A stretch of DNA of 64,000 nucleotides from Geosiphon pyriformis (GCA_016748015.1 JAAOMT010000664.1:1837799-1901798); one strand, 5' to 3'; shown: positions 20,600-33,764, numbered from the stretch's first letter. The notes: generated from the sequence alone by a model not told the origin. Numbers and translations: made by a program.

Positions 20600-20800
20600 T
20601 AGAATTTTGATTGAATTGAACCAAATTAAACTTTGAATGTTATTCAAGTTTGGTTTAAATTACAAATCAAACTTGAACCAAACCAATTTTTCAAAGTAGA
20701 TTTGGTTTGAGTTTAACATTGAATCTTTTTAACAAGTTTGAATTTGATTTAAGTCTGGCTCAAAGTTTATAAACTTGTTTAAGTTTGATAAAATTAAAAA
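20600..20800 (+). repeat. Left terminal inverted repeat of hAT-like element
   Basis: Imperfect inverted partner of 31629-31837. Both inner ends carry a CAAAGTTTAT(A/G)AA..TGTTTA block. Confidence 0.65.
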
Positions 20801-21902
20801 AAATATAACTTGTACTATTTGTTCATCAATTATTACTTTGTTTAATTATTATAATTAGTTAAAAAAATAAATAAAACTATATATGTATAATAATTCTATT
20901 CTTTAACTTGTCAAAATAAATTTATTGTTAGTATTATTCAATGTTATTAAAGATTCAAAATCCAAAATAATAAAATTTGATAATCCAAATAGTCCAAATA
21001 TTAATATATTTAATAAACATAGTTTTTAGAATAAAGTATAAGACTATTTTAATAAGTTTAAATAGACAAAAAAAAAACAGCTAAATGTACAGTTTCAAAA
21101 TATATATATAAATTATTTTTTTATAGAATTATAAGTATTACCAAATTTTTATGATGCTATTTAGAAACTTCTTACCAAACAGTATATATTATAATAGAAA
21201 ATATTATAAAAAAAAACAAAATGTTTAGAAAAATTATAAGTTAATTAAAAAAATGTTTTAATGAGTAAGATTACTATTTTTTTTTATAATTTTTGGCCAA
21301 TCTAATTAAAAAACTGCTCTAACTTTCTGTAGTAACTGCTATTAACATTGATAATAAAAAAACTTTGTAACATAATTATTATTTGGTTTATTAACTACTA
21401 GTAATTACTTTTTATAATAAAAAATTCTAAATTAATTAAAATATTTCAATATTTGAATTTTACTTCTCAACCTGTTTGTGCCAATACAATTAAGAATAAA
21501 GTCATAAAACTTTATGTTTTGGGTATACAAAAATTAAGAATAAGCATTATTTTTATTATAAAATATCTTTTTTATTTTATTTATATTTATCATATAATAA
21601 ATATACTTAAGTATTATCAAGTCCAAAATTTTTTTTACATTAGATCTCTGAACATTTTCCAATAACAAAGTTTTTGTTTTTATTATTACTTATTATATTA
21701 ATAAAAATTGGGATCTTTAATAAATAATAATTGATTTTGGATTAATAAGTAAATAACATGATAGAATAAATATTGCAAACAAATTTTTTAAAGTATTAAA
21801 AAATTATAGAATTACATTAAAGATATGTATATATATTTTTGTATAAATTTGGGTTAGTTAATAGCCAATAATGAAATTGGCATACTATATAGTATATTAG
21901 TA

Positions 21903-22240
21903 TTATTTGAAATTTAGAATTATTATAGTGCTTATATTATCAAAAATTGCATTTTCTCAATGTTGGCTTAAGTTGGTTTTATTATTGCTCCAAAGCTGAA
22001 TTTTCAGCATTAATATTATCTAAAGCTCAGAATTATTACAGTGCTTATATTATCAAAAATTATATTTCTTTAATATTGGCTTAAATTGATTTTTATTATT
22101 GTTTCAAAGCAGAATTTTTGGCATTAGTATTATCTAAGATTCAAAGTTACTATAGTGCTCATATTATTAAAAACTGTATTTTTTTAATGTTAGCTTAAGT
22201 GGTTTTTATTATTGCCTTGAACTAAATTTTTAGCCAAAAA
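21903..22240. repeat. Tandem repeat, three copies of about 113 bp
   Basis: Three units with equivalent points near 21916, 22029 and 22141. Each contains TATAGTGCTTATATTATCAAAAA, or a variant, and a GGCTTAAGTTGGTTTTTATTATTG-like part. It lies in the core of the hAT-like element. No coding is seen. Confidence 0.75.
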
Positions 22241-23076
22241 ATTAAGAAGAAGTTTAAAAAAAGTTATACTTATCTACTTTTTATACAAATTTATCATTAA
22301 TTTTATTAGTTATAACTTAATTTTTTTTTGACAGTTTTTTGTTATTATTTTTAATAATACTACAAATAATAATACTTTTGTAAAAAAGTTAATAAGGAAA
22401 TTAGAAAAAAAAAACATTCAATAAAATTTAAAGAATCTTTGATTTTAATGCTTTGATCATATTTTAAACTTAGCAGTACAAATAGCTCTAAATAAATAAA
22501 GAATAATATATCTAAGATATTTGTTAAAAACCCAAACTAAATATATTTACTTAAAATTTTTCTAATGTAAACTTTGTATAAATTAAAGATTAAGAAACTT
22601 AACTCTGTAATTTATATCTTATTTTAACATTTTAAACTTTTTGAACATGTCTATAATAAATGTTAAATTAAATACCATAAACTCATTTTGAATTATTTTA
22701 TTTGATAGAATTTTACTTATAACATAGTTAAAAATGAGTTATTTTTTAAATCAGTAAGTTATTTATTTCTGATTTTGTATATTTTTGAATACAAAAATTT
22801 TAACTGTAAATTTATAAGCATTAAACACCTTTATTAGCATTTATATTGATTTTTATTAATATGCTATTTTATATAATCAATAAGTTGTCTTTAATAAAAC
22901 TGCTAAATTTTTTAAACTATTTAAAAATATTATGGTCAAAATATTAGCTAGTTCAAATAGTATTGTTTTTTTTTTTTTTTTTATTAATATTTTACAAGTG
23001 AGATTCAAACACTACCTAGCACTATACATCATACAAATGATCTAAACTAGGTGCAAATTATGCACTTTCTACATGT

Positions 23077-23097
23077 GACCAGCCACTTGGGCCAGTC
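23077..23097 (-). other. 3' UTR hairpin of LINE B
   Basis: On the transcript strand the arms are GACTGGCC and GGCTGGTC with a five-base loop. All eight positions pair, counting two G-U wobbles. It sits where LINE A and LINE D have theirs. Confidence 0.6.
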
Positions 23098-23106
23098 AAA
23101 ACAACA

Positions 23107-26100
23107 CTACACACCTATATGCACAGAGACTGTGTCCCCAATATCTGAAAAAAATGAACAAAGCTTGCAAAACCTGAAACTAACCCCAAAAGCTTCAGCA
23201 ATACCCAACAGCCTAATTACACCAGCCGAAAATACTACAGGCAAACCAAAAATTGACATGGGAACAAACCCATCATGTGGGATCAAATCATGCCTCTCCA
23301 TAAATGCCCAGTGTTTGGCATGGACCAACCAAATGTCATCCCAAAATGCAAGACAAAACTTATATACAAAGCTCACAATCCTTTTAGTACCCTTCTTAGA
23401 ATCTTTAAAAACTGAGACAGACTCCCAAAACCAGTTATCAAAAACAAAATCCTTACACAAAGCAACACCAATTCCAACCTCAGAAATACAAGAAGCCAAC
23501 ACCTGTAAGACACATGAAGAAGAGTGAGACAGACCAGAAAAAGCCTCCCAAGCTGAAGCATAAGTGTCCAACAAACAAGCACAGTCTGCAGCATCCTGAA
23601 GACACAAAAAGACGTGATCTGAGATCTCAACATTACCACAGAACAGACAGACTACACTGGGGTATCTCCTATTATATAAATGTTTGTGCACAGCAACAAG
23701 AAGCCAATAATAAAGAGCCTTCATAAAGTAAGTACGACAGCTCACTGTGTGCATGCTGGTAAAACTGGAGGCCAAGTAAAAATTGGTGTGTCATACTATA
23801 GAAGACTTAAACCAATTGACATTAGCACACAAACTATCAGCCACAACATGAGAACCAACTCCAACCTCTCAACAAGCACAATAAACTAACTGGAAAATAT
23901 CATGAACAAAGTGTCTAAAATTACCAGAAACTGCCATACCATCAGTGCACAGAAAATGTTTACTAACTAAATAAGGCAGATGCCAAGCAGAGAGAGCAGC
24001 ATCTTTGGCAAGTGCATCAGCATGCTCATTGCCTGAGACACCTGAATGACTTTTTACCTTAACCCAATTCACATCCAAATTCTTTCGACGAATAACGGTA
24101 GCAATGTGGCAACACTTAATCCAACAGCAGTTCCTGAAATCCAGATGAACCAGCGAAAACTCCGACCTACATGCATCCAAAGCAGCTTGGCTATCCAAAA
24201 ACAAGTCAATTGAATGAGAAGAAAGAACACACTCAAGGACCAAAGCTATGGCTTGCAGCTCCATTAAAGTAGAAAAAACCAAACTGAACACCCCTACCCC
24301 CAAACCCAAGTTAATGTCCTCAAAAAAAATGGCAGCACCTGCTTTCACATCAACAGTGCCCAGACCAGACAGAGACTCATCTGTATACACAGAAAAGTGG
24401 GCAGCATCAGCGATCAGCAGAGTGTCACAAACCACACCAAAATCATGAAAGAGATGAATATCTGATACAGCATGACCATCTACCAAAGAAGAACTTGAGA
24501 AGAGGGAACCAACACCACCAAGAAAGCAAATGGAGAAATCAAACCAGAAAGAGATTGGGCCACGAGAGTCTAGTCTCTTCCAATGCTTGAAGGCTCTTCA
24601 ACTGAAAACATCACCATTACGGTCATGAAGCTGTTTCACAAAAGTAATTCCATAATGTCTAAGCGAAGAGACACACCTGAAAAAACAAAGTTTATCAAGA
24701 ACCAAAGACATAAGAGTACCACACCGACAGCAAAAAGCACAAGCCAGAGAGCCATCCAAAGACAAATCACATCTGGAAAAAATACGAACCACACCAGCCA
24801 AAAAATTGTTCAAGGGATTGACACCAATACAAGATAGAAACAGCAAAGGATGACGTGGGTGCCAGCTGAGAACTTGAAGATCATGAGACCTATGAGAAAA
24901 AAAATGACCCAAAATACCAGCAGAATTTGCGAAAGTAACAGCGAATGCCAATTTATTCTCAGCCTGAATCTGCTCAAAAGTCTTTAAACTATACAATAAG
25001 AGGTGGTGCAGTGCATCATTGGAGAAATCACAGAACAGCCCAAACTTAGATTTCAAGATTTTGCATACTAGAGCATTCCATTTGTTACAAACACCCACAG
25101 AAACAAAACTGAACTGAGTCCTATAGCTGATGATGAGAAAAAAACCGCGGACACCAAATACGCACACTGCTTATTAGAAACTGCCTTTTTTAAAACTATA
25201 TTCACAAAAAACCGCACATCCACTTGAGCTTTAGCTAAGCTGGGCTTCGAAAAACCCTCAGAAAATAAAAAAATGCCTAGATAACAATGAGATTCCTCTT
25301 TCTTGGCAATAGAAATAGGCGCATCACTGATAGTCAAATGAGGGTTCAACACCCAGCAATTGATGGGAATGGCCACCATTTTGTTATTATTTACAGAAAT
25401 ATTGTTAAACTTGAAAAACTCACTAGCAACATCAAGGATGCATTGTGTAGTAGCCTGGCTGCTACCAACCCAAATAGTATCATCGACAAAAGTGCCGGCA
25501 GCAAAAAACGAAGACAGCCCAGCTTAAGGATCCACTCAGCCAGTTTTGGATATAAAATGAGAATTCAATCTGTAGCCATACACACTATCTTGTCTTTTGA
25601 CTTTACACAAGAGTGAATCGTAAAATATATGCCAGAGAAGAGAAGAGAAAACTTCCCCTTGGTCTAATCTATCATGAACACAATATCTATCAGTTAAGCC
25701 AAAGTCAGTCATCACTCTGTTAATGTGACCATTGTGAATGCTGCCAAAAAATCTAATAAACTTCTCACACATCTTAATCTTAACCAGACTTCTCCTGAGA
25801 TGTTCCCAACTGACTAAGTCATAAGCCTTATGTATGTCTTGCAAAACCAACCAGAGTTCTTGGTTTTTCTTTAGGGCATCTTCAATTTCTGAACCAACAG
25901 CAAAAATGGGAGACTGGGTTGTTGTACCTTTTAGAACTGAAAAATTGTCCTCGCAAAGGACATCAAAAGTACTGCAAGCTGAAGAAATCTTATCAGAAAG
26001 GATCTTGAAAAGAATCTTGTGGGCCATTTCAATCAAAGCAATAGGATGGGTGTTCGTAAAAACTCCCTCCCATTCATATGGTTTAGGGATCATAGAAACC

Positions 26101-27794
26101 CAAGCTTCTTTTCAAGGTCCAGGAACTGACTCACTAACTAAACACAGATTCAAGAGCACCAGAAGCATATCCAAAACTGATTTGTCACAACACTTTCACA
26201 ATTCATTAGAGATACCAGAAAGACCAGCCACCTTCCCATCAGGAAGATCCTTGACAACTGCCAACATTTCATCAAAACTAATTGGACATATAACACCAGA
26301 AAAAGCACCATCAAAAACATACTCTAGAGGCTGATATTGGTGAGCCCAATCTTCGGAAATATCAGAAACCACCCTATGTTTCCTGGTGCACCCCTCCATG
26401 ATTTCGTTCACCTTTGATTTGACAGAGTCAGGCTTCAAAATCAACTCATCTTCCATAACCAGATGATCCAAGACCACCTTGTGAAAGGGATGCTCCAAAA
26501 CACTTCTAATGGTGTGACCCTTATCCAGTTCAAAACTTTCCATCCTCTTACTAATAGCCTACCTAATCAAAGATTCCTCAGCCTATTTGGATTCCAACAA
26601 CTTAGAAGCATGGTACAACTTTCTTGCTTTGGCCAGCACAGAACAAATAAGATTGAAACCAAAACCTGAAAGAAACAGAGACCTCACCACTGATGCACCA
26701 GGAGAATCAAGCCTGTGTCACATCTCCAACAAAGCAACAAACTCTTTACTAGAAACCAAATGTGAAGTCTTGACCAACTTTGAAACCAGCAATTCTAGCT
26801 TATGGAACCTAGAAGACACCTTGGTAAAGATGCCATTAAAACCCTTGAACCACTTCCTTTTAAATGTACCATCCGCAGAAAGAATCATGATCTTACGAAC
26901 AATATCCCACATAGCGTCCATATCAGAAAATTTTACAGCAGCACCAAATGCATCTGAAAACATAGAGGCATTAGTAGCTGAAGTGTCCTTGAACTCCAAC
27001 CACTTAGCTTTATTGGCATTCTTGATGTCAAATTTCCAATGATCCCTGGTGGTCTGTTTGCACAATGAAGAAAGCTGCACATCCAATAATCCACCTATAC
27101 CCACAGACACAAAAACAGCCTTATGATCAGTATTAAAAAAGTCATTAACACCAGCCATACCATGATCCACAACTGCGTTAATCAAATTAGAGGAGACAAA
27201 AACATAGTCAATTGTCTTGGTGACACCACAAGAATTGCACCAAGTCAGAGATTTCACAAACAAACTCTCACCCAAAGAGTTGACCAAACCCAAATCAAAA
27301 TACTTTTTGAAACTGGCACATTTGTGAGAACTGTTTTCATTAAAATCACCACCAAGAATGACAAAGGAAGATTCATTTACCGCTTTAGCAATGAAAAAGT
27401 TGATATCACCAGTCTGAAAGAAATAAACCACTGAGAAAGCACCAGCATACAGCCCCAGAATCAACACAGAAAGCTTGTTCTTAAAAAGCAGCCTCACCAA
27501 CAAGAGCCGACCAGGCACCTCCGAAACCTTGCACACATGTCTTGCCAATGAAGAGTTCAAAATAATAGCAACACCAGATCCCATGTGACTAGAATCCAGA
27601 CCAGAAGTAAAAACACAAACACCATCAAACCTATCAGCGATCCAAGGGCAAACTTTTTCCTGCAACTTTGTTTCAGTAACAATAGAGACCAGATTGTTTA
27701 TATCCTTATGCCAATGAACAATGTCTGTCTGCTTTGCACAATTGTTCATATCTCTGACATTGCATGTTGCAATCTTCCAAATCAAATGAGTCAT
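23107..27794 (-). pseudogene. LINE B ORF2: endonuclease, RT, RNase H, zf-RVT
   Basis: ORF2 starts at ATG 27794, overlapping the ORF1 stop as ATGA. Domains in order: an APE-type endonuclease (WKIATCNVRDMN, VTETKLQEK, VILGGDFNEN, VNDFFNTDHKAV; about 27790-27050); RT (FDEMLAVVKDLPDGKVAGLSG, then HPIALIEMAHKILFKILS, catalytic FVDD near 25478-25489); RNase H (VYTDESLSGLG, LMELQAIALVLECV, DSQAALDACR; 24486-23869); and a zinc motif CLFCGNVEISDHVFLC. The frame is constant from the start to about 25140, then shifts by one base at a run of A residues and is constant to the TGA at 23107. It nicks target DNA and reverse transcribes its RNA there. Confidence 0.9.
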
Positions 27795-29733
27795 TGAAAA
27801 ACTGTGGGAGCTGACAAACCCAAACCAGAGCACAGAAAATTCAACTTATCCAAAACCAAACCAACTGAAGCTTCCAAAGCAACCAATTTTGTCTCCAAAC
27901 CACTCACCTTGGCAGTAAGAACCTTGGAACTACTAGCACTGAGATTGACAACAGTATCATCAATGACAGGGGAGGTAACATCAGGAAGACTCAAAGCATT
28001 GACCACAATCATATCTGAATTCACCTCAGAACCCAAAGCTGCAGATACAACAGGAGAGGAGACCAGGGAAGAAGGAACCAAAGGAACCATACCAAAGAAA
28101 TCTAACCTAACCAGGATGCCAGAAACACTGTCAGCCAAAAGCTCTAAAGAGCACTCCAAAACCACCAAATGATTACCCAAATGGGAAACAACAAAAGGAT
28201 CAGAGACAGCTAAAGGAGAAACCAAACCAGAACACAAACCAGAACCAGAATAAAATGCATGGGAGGAGGTGTCACTAGCAACTTGAGTCCATGTCTTGCC
28301 ACCAAACAAAACTGGACAGACAACAAGAGCTGATTTCTTCTTATATATACCAGTCAGGCAAACCCTATCATGATCAAAAACCATCTTCTTTTCACGTACA
28401 CCAGAACTTCCACCCACAGAACAGTTGACAGTGATATGACCAAATTGTTCACACTTGGCACAACTAGCCAAAACAAGACTAGTCCAATGCAAACTAACAC
28501 CCTTAAAAATTAGAATAGTACAAACAGCAGCCAATCTGACAGCTTTATTTTCAAAACAAATGATTGCACACCAATTGTGGGCATATGAACTGGGATTGCA
28601 GCCAATGAAACAAGTCTTTCTACTATACGACATCAACAAATCAGACAAATCATGAACAGAAGTACCCACAGGCAAAGTATAAAGCATAGCCCAATGTCAA
28701 TTACTAAATACCCACGTTTGTTTATTACTAATGGCCAGCACTACGCAAACTGAATCCTTTCCCACAAGAACAGACCACTTAGAAGCGACCAAACTGGCAA
28801 CTTCTGATGACTCAAATTCAATCTGGGCCTTTTGCCAAAAACCAATCAATTGCATTCTGATGGAAATAATCTTGCCAAATTTAGAAAAAACTGATTCCAC
28901 AGCCACCTTTGGAAAATTCACTGGAATCTCCTTAACAACCACTTCCCGATTCGAATGAATGTTTGCTTTTTTGAAATTACTATTGACAACAATTTTCTTA
29001 TGAACTGCCATTTCCCTGGCCTTAATCAAACTAGACTCACTTGTGAAAGTTGAATGAATAACACCAGGAAATTTTGAGGGAGTTGAAGCTTCCCCAAAAC
29101 CATCAATTTTGTAAAAAAATTTTTGATTGAAATGAGCTTATCACTATTAGTATTTCCAGGCACAGTAGACAATTCCACATCCAAAGCAAATGATTTTACT
29201 GGCTTGAAGCTTCACTTTTCCATAACATGTAACTTGACAGACAGCATCTGATTGGAACCATTAAACATTTTTGGAGATGGAAGACTTAGTGCATTCTCAT
29301 CATCGCTCATGGAGTCAAATGTTGAAGCTTTCGGAGGTTTGCCTAGCATGTAAGTACAGGTCCAGGTTTTTCTTGGTGCAGTCTTGTTTATTTTGTCGTC
29401 TTCACCAGATTCTGCATAGCTTGTCTCTTCAGCAATAGTGTTCACCATATTCTCTATATCCAACACCCCACTCATATTTGAATCGTCATTTTCAACTTTG
29501 CTTTTCCAAGATACCTTACATTCTTCATCACCCAAATGTAACAAAGCAGCAGACAGAAGGCCAGTAGACAAATCCACAACTCCACCAGCAACTTCAGGTT
29601 TCTTAGGTTTCTTATATAATGGACCATAAGAGTAGACACTTTCAACTCACACCTTTTTTTTGGTGCCAAACTGGGTCCCCAACCCAGTCAATCCAGAACC
29701 AGAACTACCAGTAGACAAACTTACCAGTTCTAT
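27791..29733 (-). pseudogene. LINE B ORF1: RRM-like and CCHC RNA-binding protein
   Basis: The predicted start is ATA at 29733-29731, where LINE E has ATG (MELVGF). The middle has an RRM-like fold (KEIPVNFPKVAVESVFSKFG, IISIRMQLIGFWQKAQIEFE). A zinc knuckle follows, CAKCEQFGHITVNC. The C-terminus is a conserved SSKVLTAKVSGLETKLVALE helix, possibly a short coiled coil. A one-base frameshift lies at a seven-base homopolymer near 29113, and a stop at about 29640. ORF1 proteins bind element RNA. Confidence 0.85.
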
Positions 29734-29815
29734 AGTCACAAAGAGGGGCGTATTGAGAGAAATAACTGAAGTAAAAAAAAATGGGAAAAGGGAAAAAAAA
29801 AAGCTATTCTATCAG

Positions 29816-30684
29816 TAAAAACTATGTTCATATTGTTTTCTTAATTATTTTACTTTTTAATATTATTTTTAATTATTTCAAAAATATGGTTAATAATAAT
29901 AAATTTGGTAAAACATTATAATTTTAATTGTATTTATTTAATTATTTATTTTACATATTTAATATTAGATCTATTACTTATTACAATGACTAGAACAGCA
30001 AAAAAAAAGTTGGTTAAATATTACTCTAAAACAAATACAATTATAATGCTTTGTACTACATTAAATTTAAGCAGAAAATTTCATTATTTTACAAAGAGAA
30101 AATTTTTGAATGACAATATTAATAAAACAAAAAAATTATAAATTATTAATTTATTTAAACAGTTTTATTTTTCAACTTTTATACAATAAATAAACCTTTA
30201 AAATACATATTTTTTTTTAAAATAGAGTATATACTAAACATTATACAAACATTAAATAACTGTTTTTTGTTGAATAGCAATTTTAATAATACTATAATAT
30301 CAGTTACATAATTTATGATAAAAAAAAACTTGATGAAATTAATTATTATATTTTTAAAAAAATGATCAATAGAGAAATAAATGTAATTGCATGATGAAAA
30401 ATATATTACAAAAAATATTTATCTAAATTAACATTTTATTAATTATTTAATATTTAAGCATATTAAACACAATTTTTTTATCTTATATGTATGGTTTGTA
30501 ATTATTTAACAATCCAAAGATTATCTGTTGCTTCTAAATATGCTTTTTCTGCAGGTAAAAATATAATTACAGATATAAGATTTTGTTTTGTGCTTAAAAC
30601 TATAAAAGCAGTACAATGTCTTCAATTATAGATGCAAGGACTATTGAAAGAAAAATTAAATAATAATATAATATAATATAATGT
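29816..30684. other. AT-rich core of the hAT-like element
   Basis: Sequence between LINE B and the solo LTR. No reliable coding is found; 29905-30141 is an AT-rich open frame without recognisable homology. Confidence 0.4.
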
Positions 30685-31628
30685 TGTTACTGGAAGTTTT
30701 TGGTCTTTTTTCTTGAATATTTTTAATGCTTATTGGATGTAAATTCACATTTTCTGGAAGTAATTAGACTTTTAATAACTGAATTTTTTCTTCAAATTAT
30801 CTCCTATAATATGAACTGCTGGGTTAATAAATAAAATAACCAATTCTATGCCAGTTACTTTGTGTAATTATGTTGTAGTAAACATCAACTCTTTTCCAAA
30901 AATTGCTTATCAAGAAGTTTACTAAAATATGTAGTTACTTTGCTATGAAAGTCAACTCTTCTACAGAAATTTTGTTTGTAAGCTACCCTAATGATTATAA
31001 TAAGAGAAGAAAAAAAATAAAAGAAATGTAAAAAAAATAGAATTTTTATCAAAAAAAACATTTTCTATTCAGGCCTAAAATCACTAATGAATTATTGAAA
31101 TTAGTAACTAATTAATTTTAAAACATTAGTTGGGTATTTGTGAATTTCAAGTATAATAATTAAGGATTTGGTTTTCGAATATTTAATTTTTATTTGATTT
31201 TATAAGGATATGTAAAAAATGATTTGTTCTAATTAAGATATCTAAAAGTAAGATATATTTTCTTGAAGAGAAAAGCTTTTTTTTATACAACTTTTTATAG
31301 TACTAGTTTTTGAACTTGTATTTTTTTTTGCTATAATTTCGGCAAACTAAAGATATATTTTTGTAAACTACAAGTTATTTCTATAAACTATTGATTATTT
31401 TGGCCAATTTTTTCTAATTTTGGCGAATTTTTAAATATTAAATGGTTCAGAGTATTATGTAATTTAATCATCTTAATTTTTATGATACAAATTAGAATGG
31501 TGATATTTAATAATTTGATTAATTAATATGTGATAATTGAAATGATAATAATATATATTAATTAATATTATGAATTAAAAAGATAATTTCATGCTAATTA
31601 ATAGCTAAAATTCTATTAATAACAATGT
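30681..31628 (-). mobile_element. Solo LTR of the E1 family with 4-bp duplication
   Basis: 30685-31624 (940 bp) aligns over its whole length with the E1 LTR (6031-7016). It begins TGTTACTGG and ends AATAACA. It is flanked by ATGT at 30681-30684 and 31625-31628. No internal sequence is present, so it formed by LTR-LTR recombination. It has many C-to-T or G-to-A differences from the E1 LTR. Confidence 0.88.
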
Positions 31629-31837
31629 TTTTAATAGTTAAACCTAAACATATTCATAAACTTTGAACTAAACTTAAACCAAACTTGTTGTATTTGTTCA
31701 AGTTTGATTCAAGTTTAATAATTTTAAGTCTAGTTTAAGTTTGAGTTCAAAATTTTGCCAAATATTCTGTTCAAATTCAGTTCAGTTTGGTGGTTCAATT
31801 GAACTTAAATTGAACTGAACTGAACATCGGAACTCTA
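31629..31837 (-). repeat. Right terminal inverted repeat of hAT-like element
   Basis: Ends CATCGGAACTCTA at 31825-31837, followed by the duplication ATTTTAAA. Inverted partner of 20600-20800. Confidence 0.65.
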
Positions 31838-32916
31838 ATTTTAAAGGAGCTAAAAAAATTATTAATTATATTTTTGTTAGTAAAAATTTGTTATTAACAA
31901 TTACAAATTATGAAATCTGTTTTATATCTGAATTTTTTGATATTAATTACAAAGCAGTTATAGTTTTAGTTGGTTTGAAAAGCCTTTTGAATGTTTAGCT
32001 AAATAGTATTCACAAGCAAACTAATAGAAATCATTGGAAATTTAAGATTAAAAATACTAATAGTATTAAATAGAGTGATTTTTACAACCTTTTTTTGACC
32101 AAGTTTTCTTTGCTAAAAAATAAGTTCAATAAAACAAAAAAAAAAGTAATCTAAAAATAATATAAAAACTTTGGAAAAATTTGATAATGAAATTGGTTAA
32201 TAAGATATTTTCTAAACATTAGTATAACAAGATCAAATGTTTATTTAACAAATAGTTATTAAAATTTTTTATATTGAAATTGCTAGTTATTAAAGTAATA
32301 AAATTTTTTAGGTCTAATAATATATTTAAAACTATCTTTTTACTTCATATTTGGTTTAATATTAATAAGAATAGAGCTTTTAAAATGCAAATTTTAATTC
32401 AAAGTAATGCCAAGTCAAAAAATATTGACAGTTGTTTGTTTAAGATTAGGAAAAGTTATCAAAAATCCAAAATATTTAAGTCCAAAACAGTTAAAACAAC
32501 CATTATAAGATGTATAATCAAGAAAAAAATGGAAAATTTTTGCTTAGATAAAAGCCATATAATCAAAAATAGATTAAAAAAGCCTTTTTGCAAAATAGTG
32601 CTAGATTATATAATAGTTAATAAGAAGCTGGTTTTAGAACTTAATAATATTAAATCTAAAATTGATATAATTATAGAAAGTTGAGCCAAAAAATAAACAG
32701 TTTTAGAATTTTTGTCTAAATGTTAAGTTAATTAATATATTCTTTTAAGCTATGTAAATAATAGTGCATTTTTAAATATTATAAATGTTATTGGTCTTAA
32801 AAAATTAACTTGGGTGAAAAAAATTTGCCAGATAAAAAAACTGTTAATCTTAATGGAATTTTTAATAAATTGTAGTGATAATGTTTTTAAGTATCTTTTA
32901 AACTTTTTGAACTCAT
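31838..32916 (+). pseudogene. LINE D, fragment 2 (endonuclease end to RT start)
   Basis: It continues the LINE D endonuclease in order (KKIINYIFVSKNLL, FFDINYKAVIVLVGLKSLLN, QTNRNHWKFKIKN). The inter-domain part follows at 32274-32684 (SYQKSKIFKSKTVKTTIIRC, FCKIVLDYIIVNKKLVLELN), which aligns with LINE C and LINE B. The RT start is near 32750-32910. It is interrupted at the TCAT target of E2. Confidence 0.78.
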
Positions 32917-33762
32917 TGTTATTTATAGAAATATAGGGAATATATATTAGCATAGTTATTAGCCAATCAGAAGTAGACATAATAAAATGTGGAATTCCAG
33001 GATTCCTTTCAGGAATTGCAAGATTTCAGGAATTACAGAATTCTTATGAAGAATCGCAGGATTCCAGAATTCCAGGATTCTTCTTAAAAGAATTGCAGAA
33101 TTCCAGAAATTCCAGAATTCCTGTTGTGAAGAATTGAAAAATTGAGGAATTTCAATTATGTATATATAGCAGTAGTATTAGAAGCTGAAAAAGACAGACT
33201 TTTAAGTTTAGATTTCATCTAGACAACCTTCCAAACACAATAAATAACTATTTGGTATCTCAAATCTAATTTCACTATCAACACTCCATGTTAATAGTAA
33301 TTAATACTTAAACACACTGGAACAATAGCTCTTGATCATGGCTATTGACAAGATACTGACTTGCAAAATTGTCTTGGCTTATTTATGATTTTCTTTTATT
33401 TCTTTTCTTTATTTTATTTTGATTTTATTGTTGTGCATTAATTGGTTGAATAAAGCATTAGATTACTGATGTCAAGAATTGTCTGGTAAAAGACCCTTGT
33501 GAGAGGGTAGGACATGTATAAAAAATACAAAATACTTACTAGAGGATTGCCGGCCATCATGCCAAGAGAAAAATTAACAAAATTGTGATTCTGGGAAGCT
33601 ATAGATAAAACAACTATTAAATCTCTATCCATTATACAAAGAACTCAACCCAAAACCTTCAGATACAAAACCTTCAGATTAATAACATTAATGCGAATAA
33701 CTTTTAGCACCAAGTTATGGGTTTGTTATTTGATTTAACACCCCAAATAATCACTCATAATA
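32917..33762 (+). repeat. 5' LTR of E2
   Basis: Starts TGTTATTTATAG and ends ATAATA (ATAACA in the other LTR). U3 has imperfect palindromic repeats of GGAATTGCAGGATTCCAG (about 32990-33130), then a TATATATAGC TATA-like box near 33167. The leader repeats TCTGGTAAAAGA plus the hairpin ACCCT/AGGGT. Confidence 0.9.
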
Positions 33763-33764
33763 TT

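Larger units (their letters stand above)
22966..29815 (-). mobile_element. LINE B (Tad/I-like non-LTR retrotransposon), near full length
   Basis: The best-preserved LINE, on the minus strand inside the hAT-like element. It has a 5' UTR, ORF1 (29733-27791), ORF2 (27794-23107), a 3' UTR with hairpin and a poly(A) tail seen as a T run at 22966-22982. Composition is clearly richer in G+C than the surrounding relics, so it is young. Damage is limited: the ORF1 start is ATA, each ORF carries about one frameshift in a homopolymer run, and there are a few stops. The exact 5' end and target duplication are not resolved; 29815 is approximate. Confidence 0.9.
20600..31837. mobile_element. hAT-like DNA transposon remnant with long TIRs, holding nested insertions
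   Basis: The left end reads TAGAATTTTGATTGAATTGA and the complement of the right end TAGAGTTCCGATGTTCAGTT. The similarity continues inward for about 200 bases as TTCAA/TTGAA-rich imperfect repeats (20600-20800 and 31629-31837). An 8-bp duplication (ATTTCAGA/ATTTTAAA) flanks it. Removing it with one copy of the duplication makes the LINE D frame continuous (SNFRGAKKIINYIFV, compared with SNSRGVGKMIDYIFV in LINE E). An 8-bp duplication and a TAGAG-type end fit the hAT superfamily. LINE B and a solo LTR lie inside; the core is about 3.5 kb. No transposase is intact; 21453-21570 (NFTSQPVCANTIKNKVIKLY) is a weak hAT-like resemblance. Confidence 0.7.

Noticed and set aside
23051-23527. Plus-strand ORFs across LINE B (also 25834-26334, 27804-28172 and others)
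   Set aside because: They are shadows of the minus-strand LINE ORFs, which carry recognisable domains.
33000-33140. Regular GGATTCCAG-type repeats that look like a CRISPR array
   Set aside because: Units are imperfect and without unique spacers. They lie in U3 of the E2 LTR and recur in the other LTR at 42290-42440.
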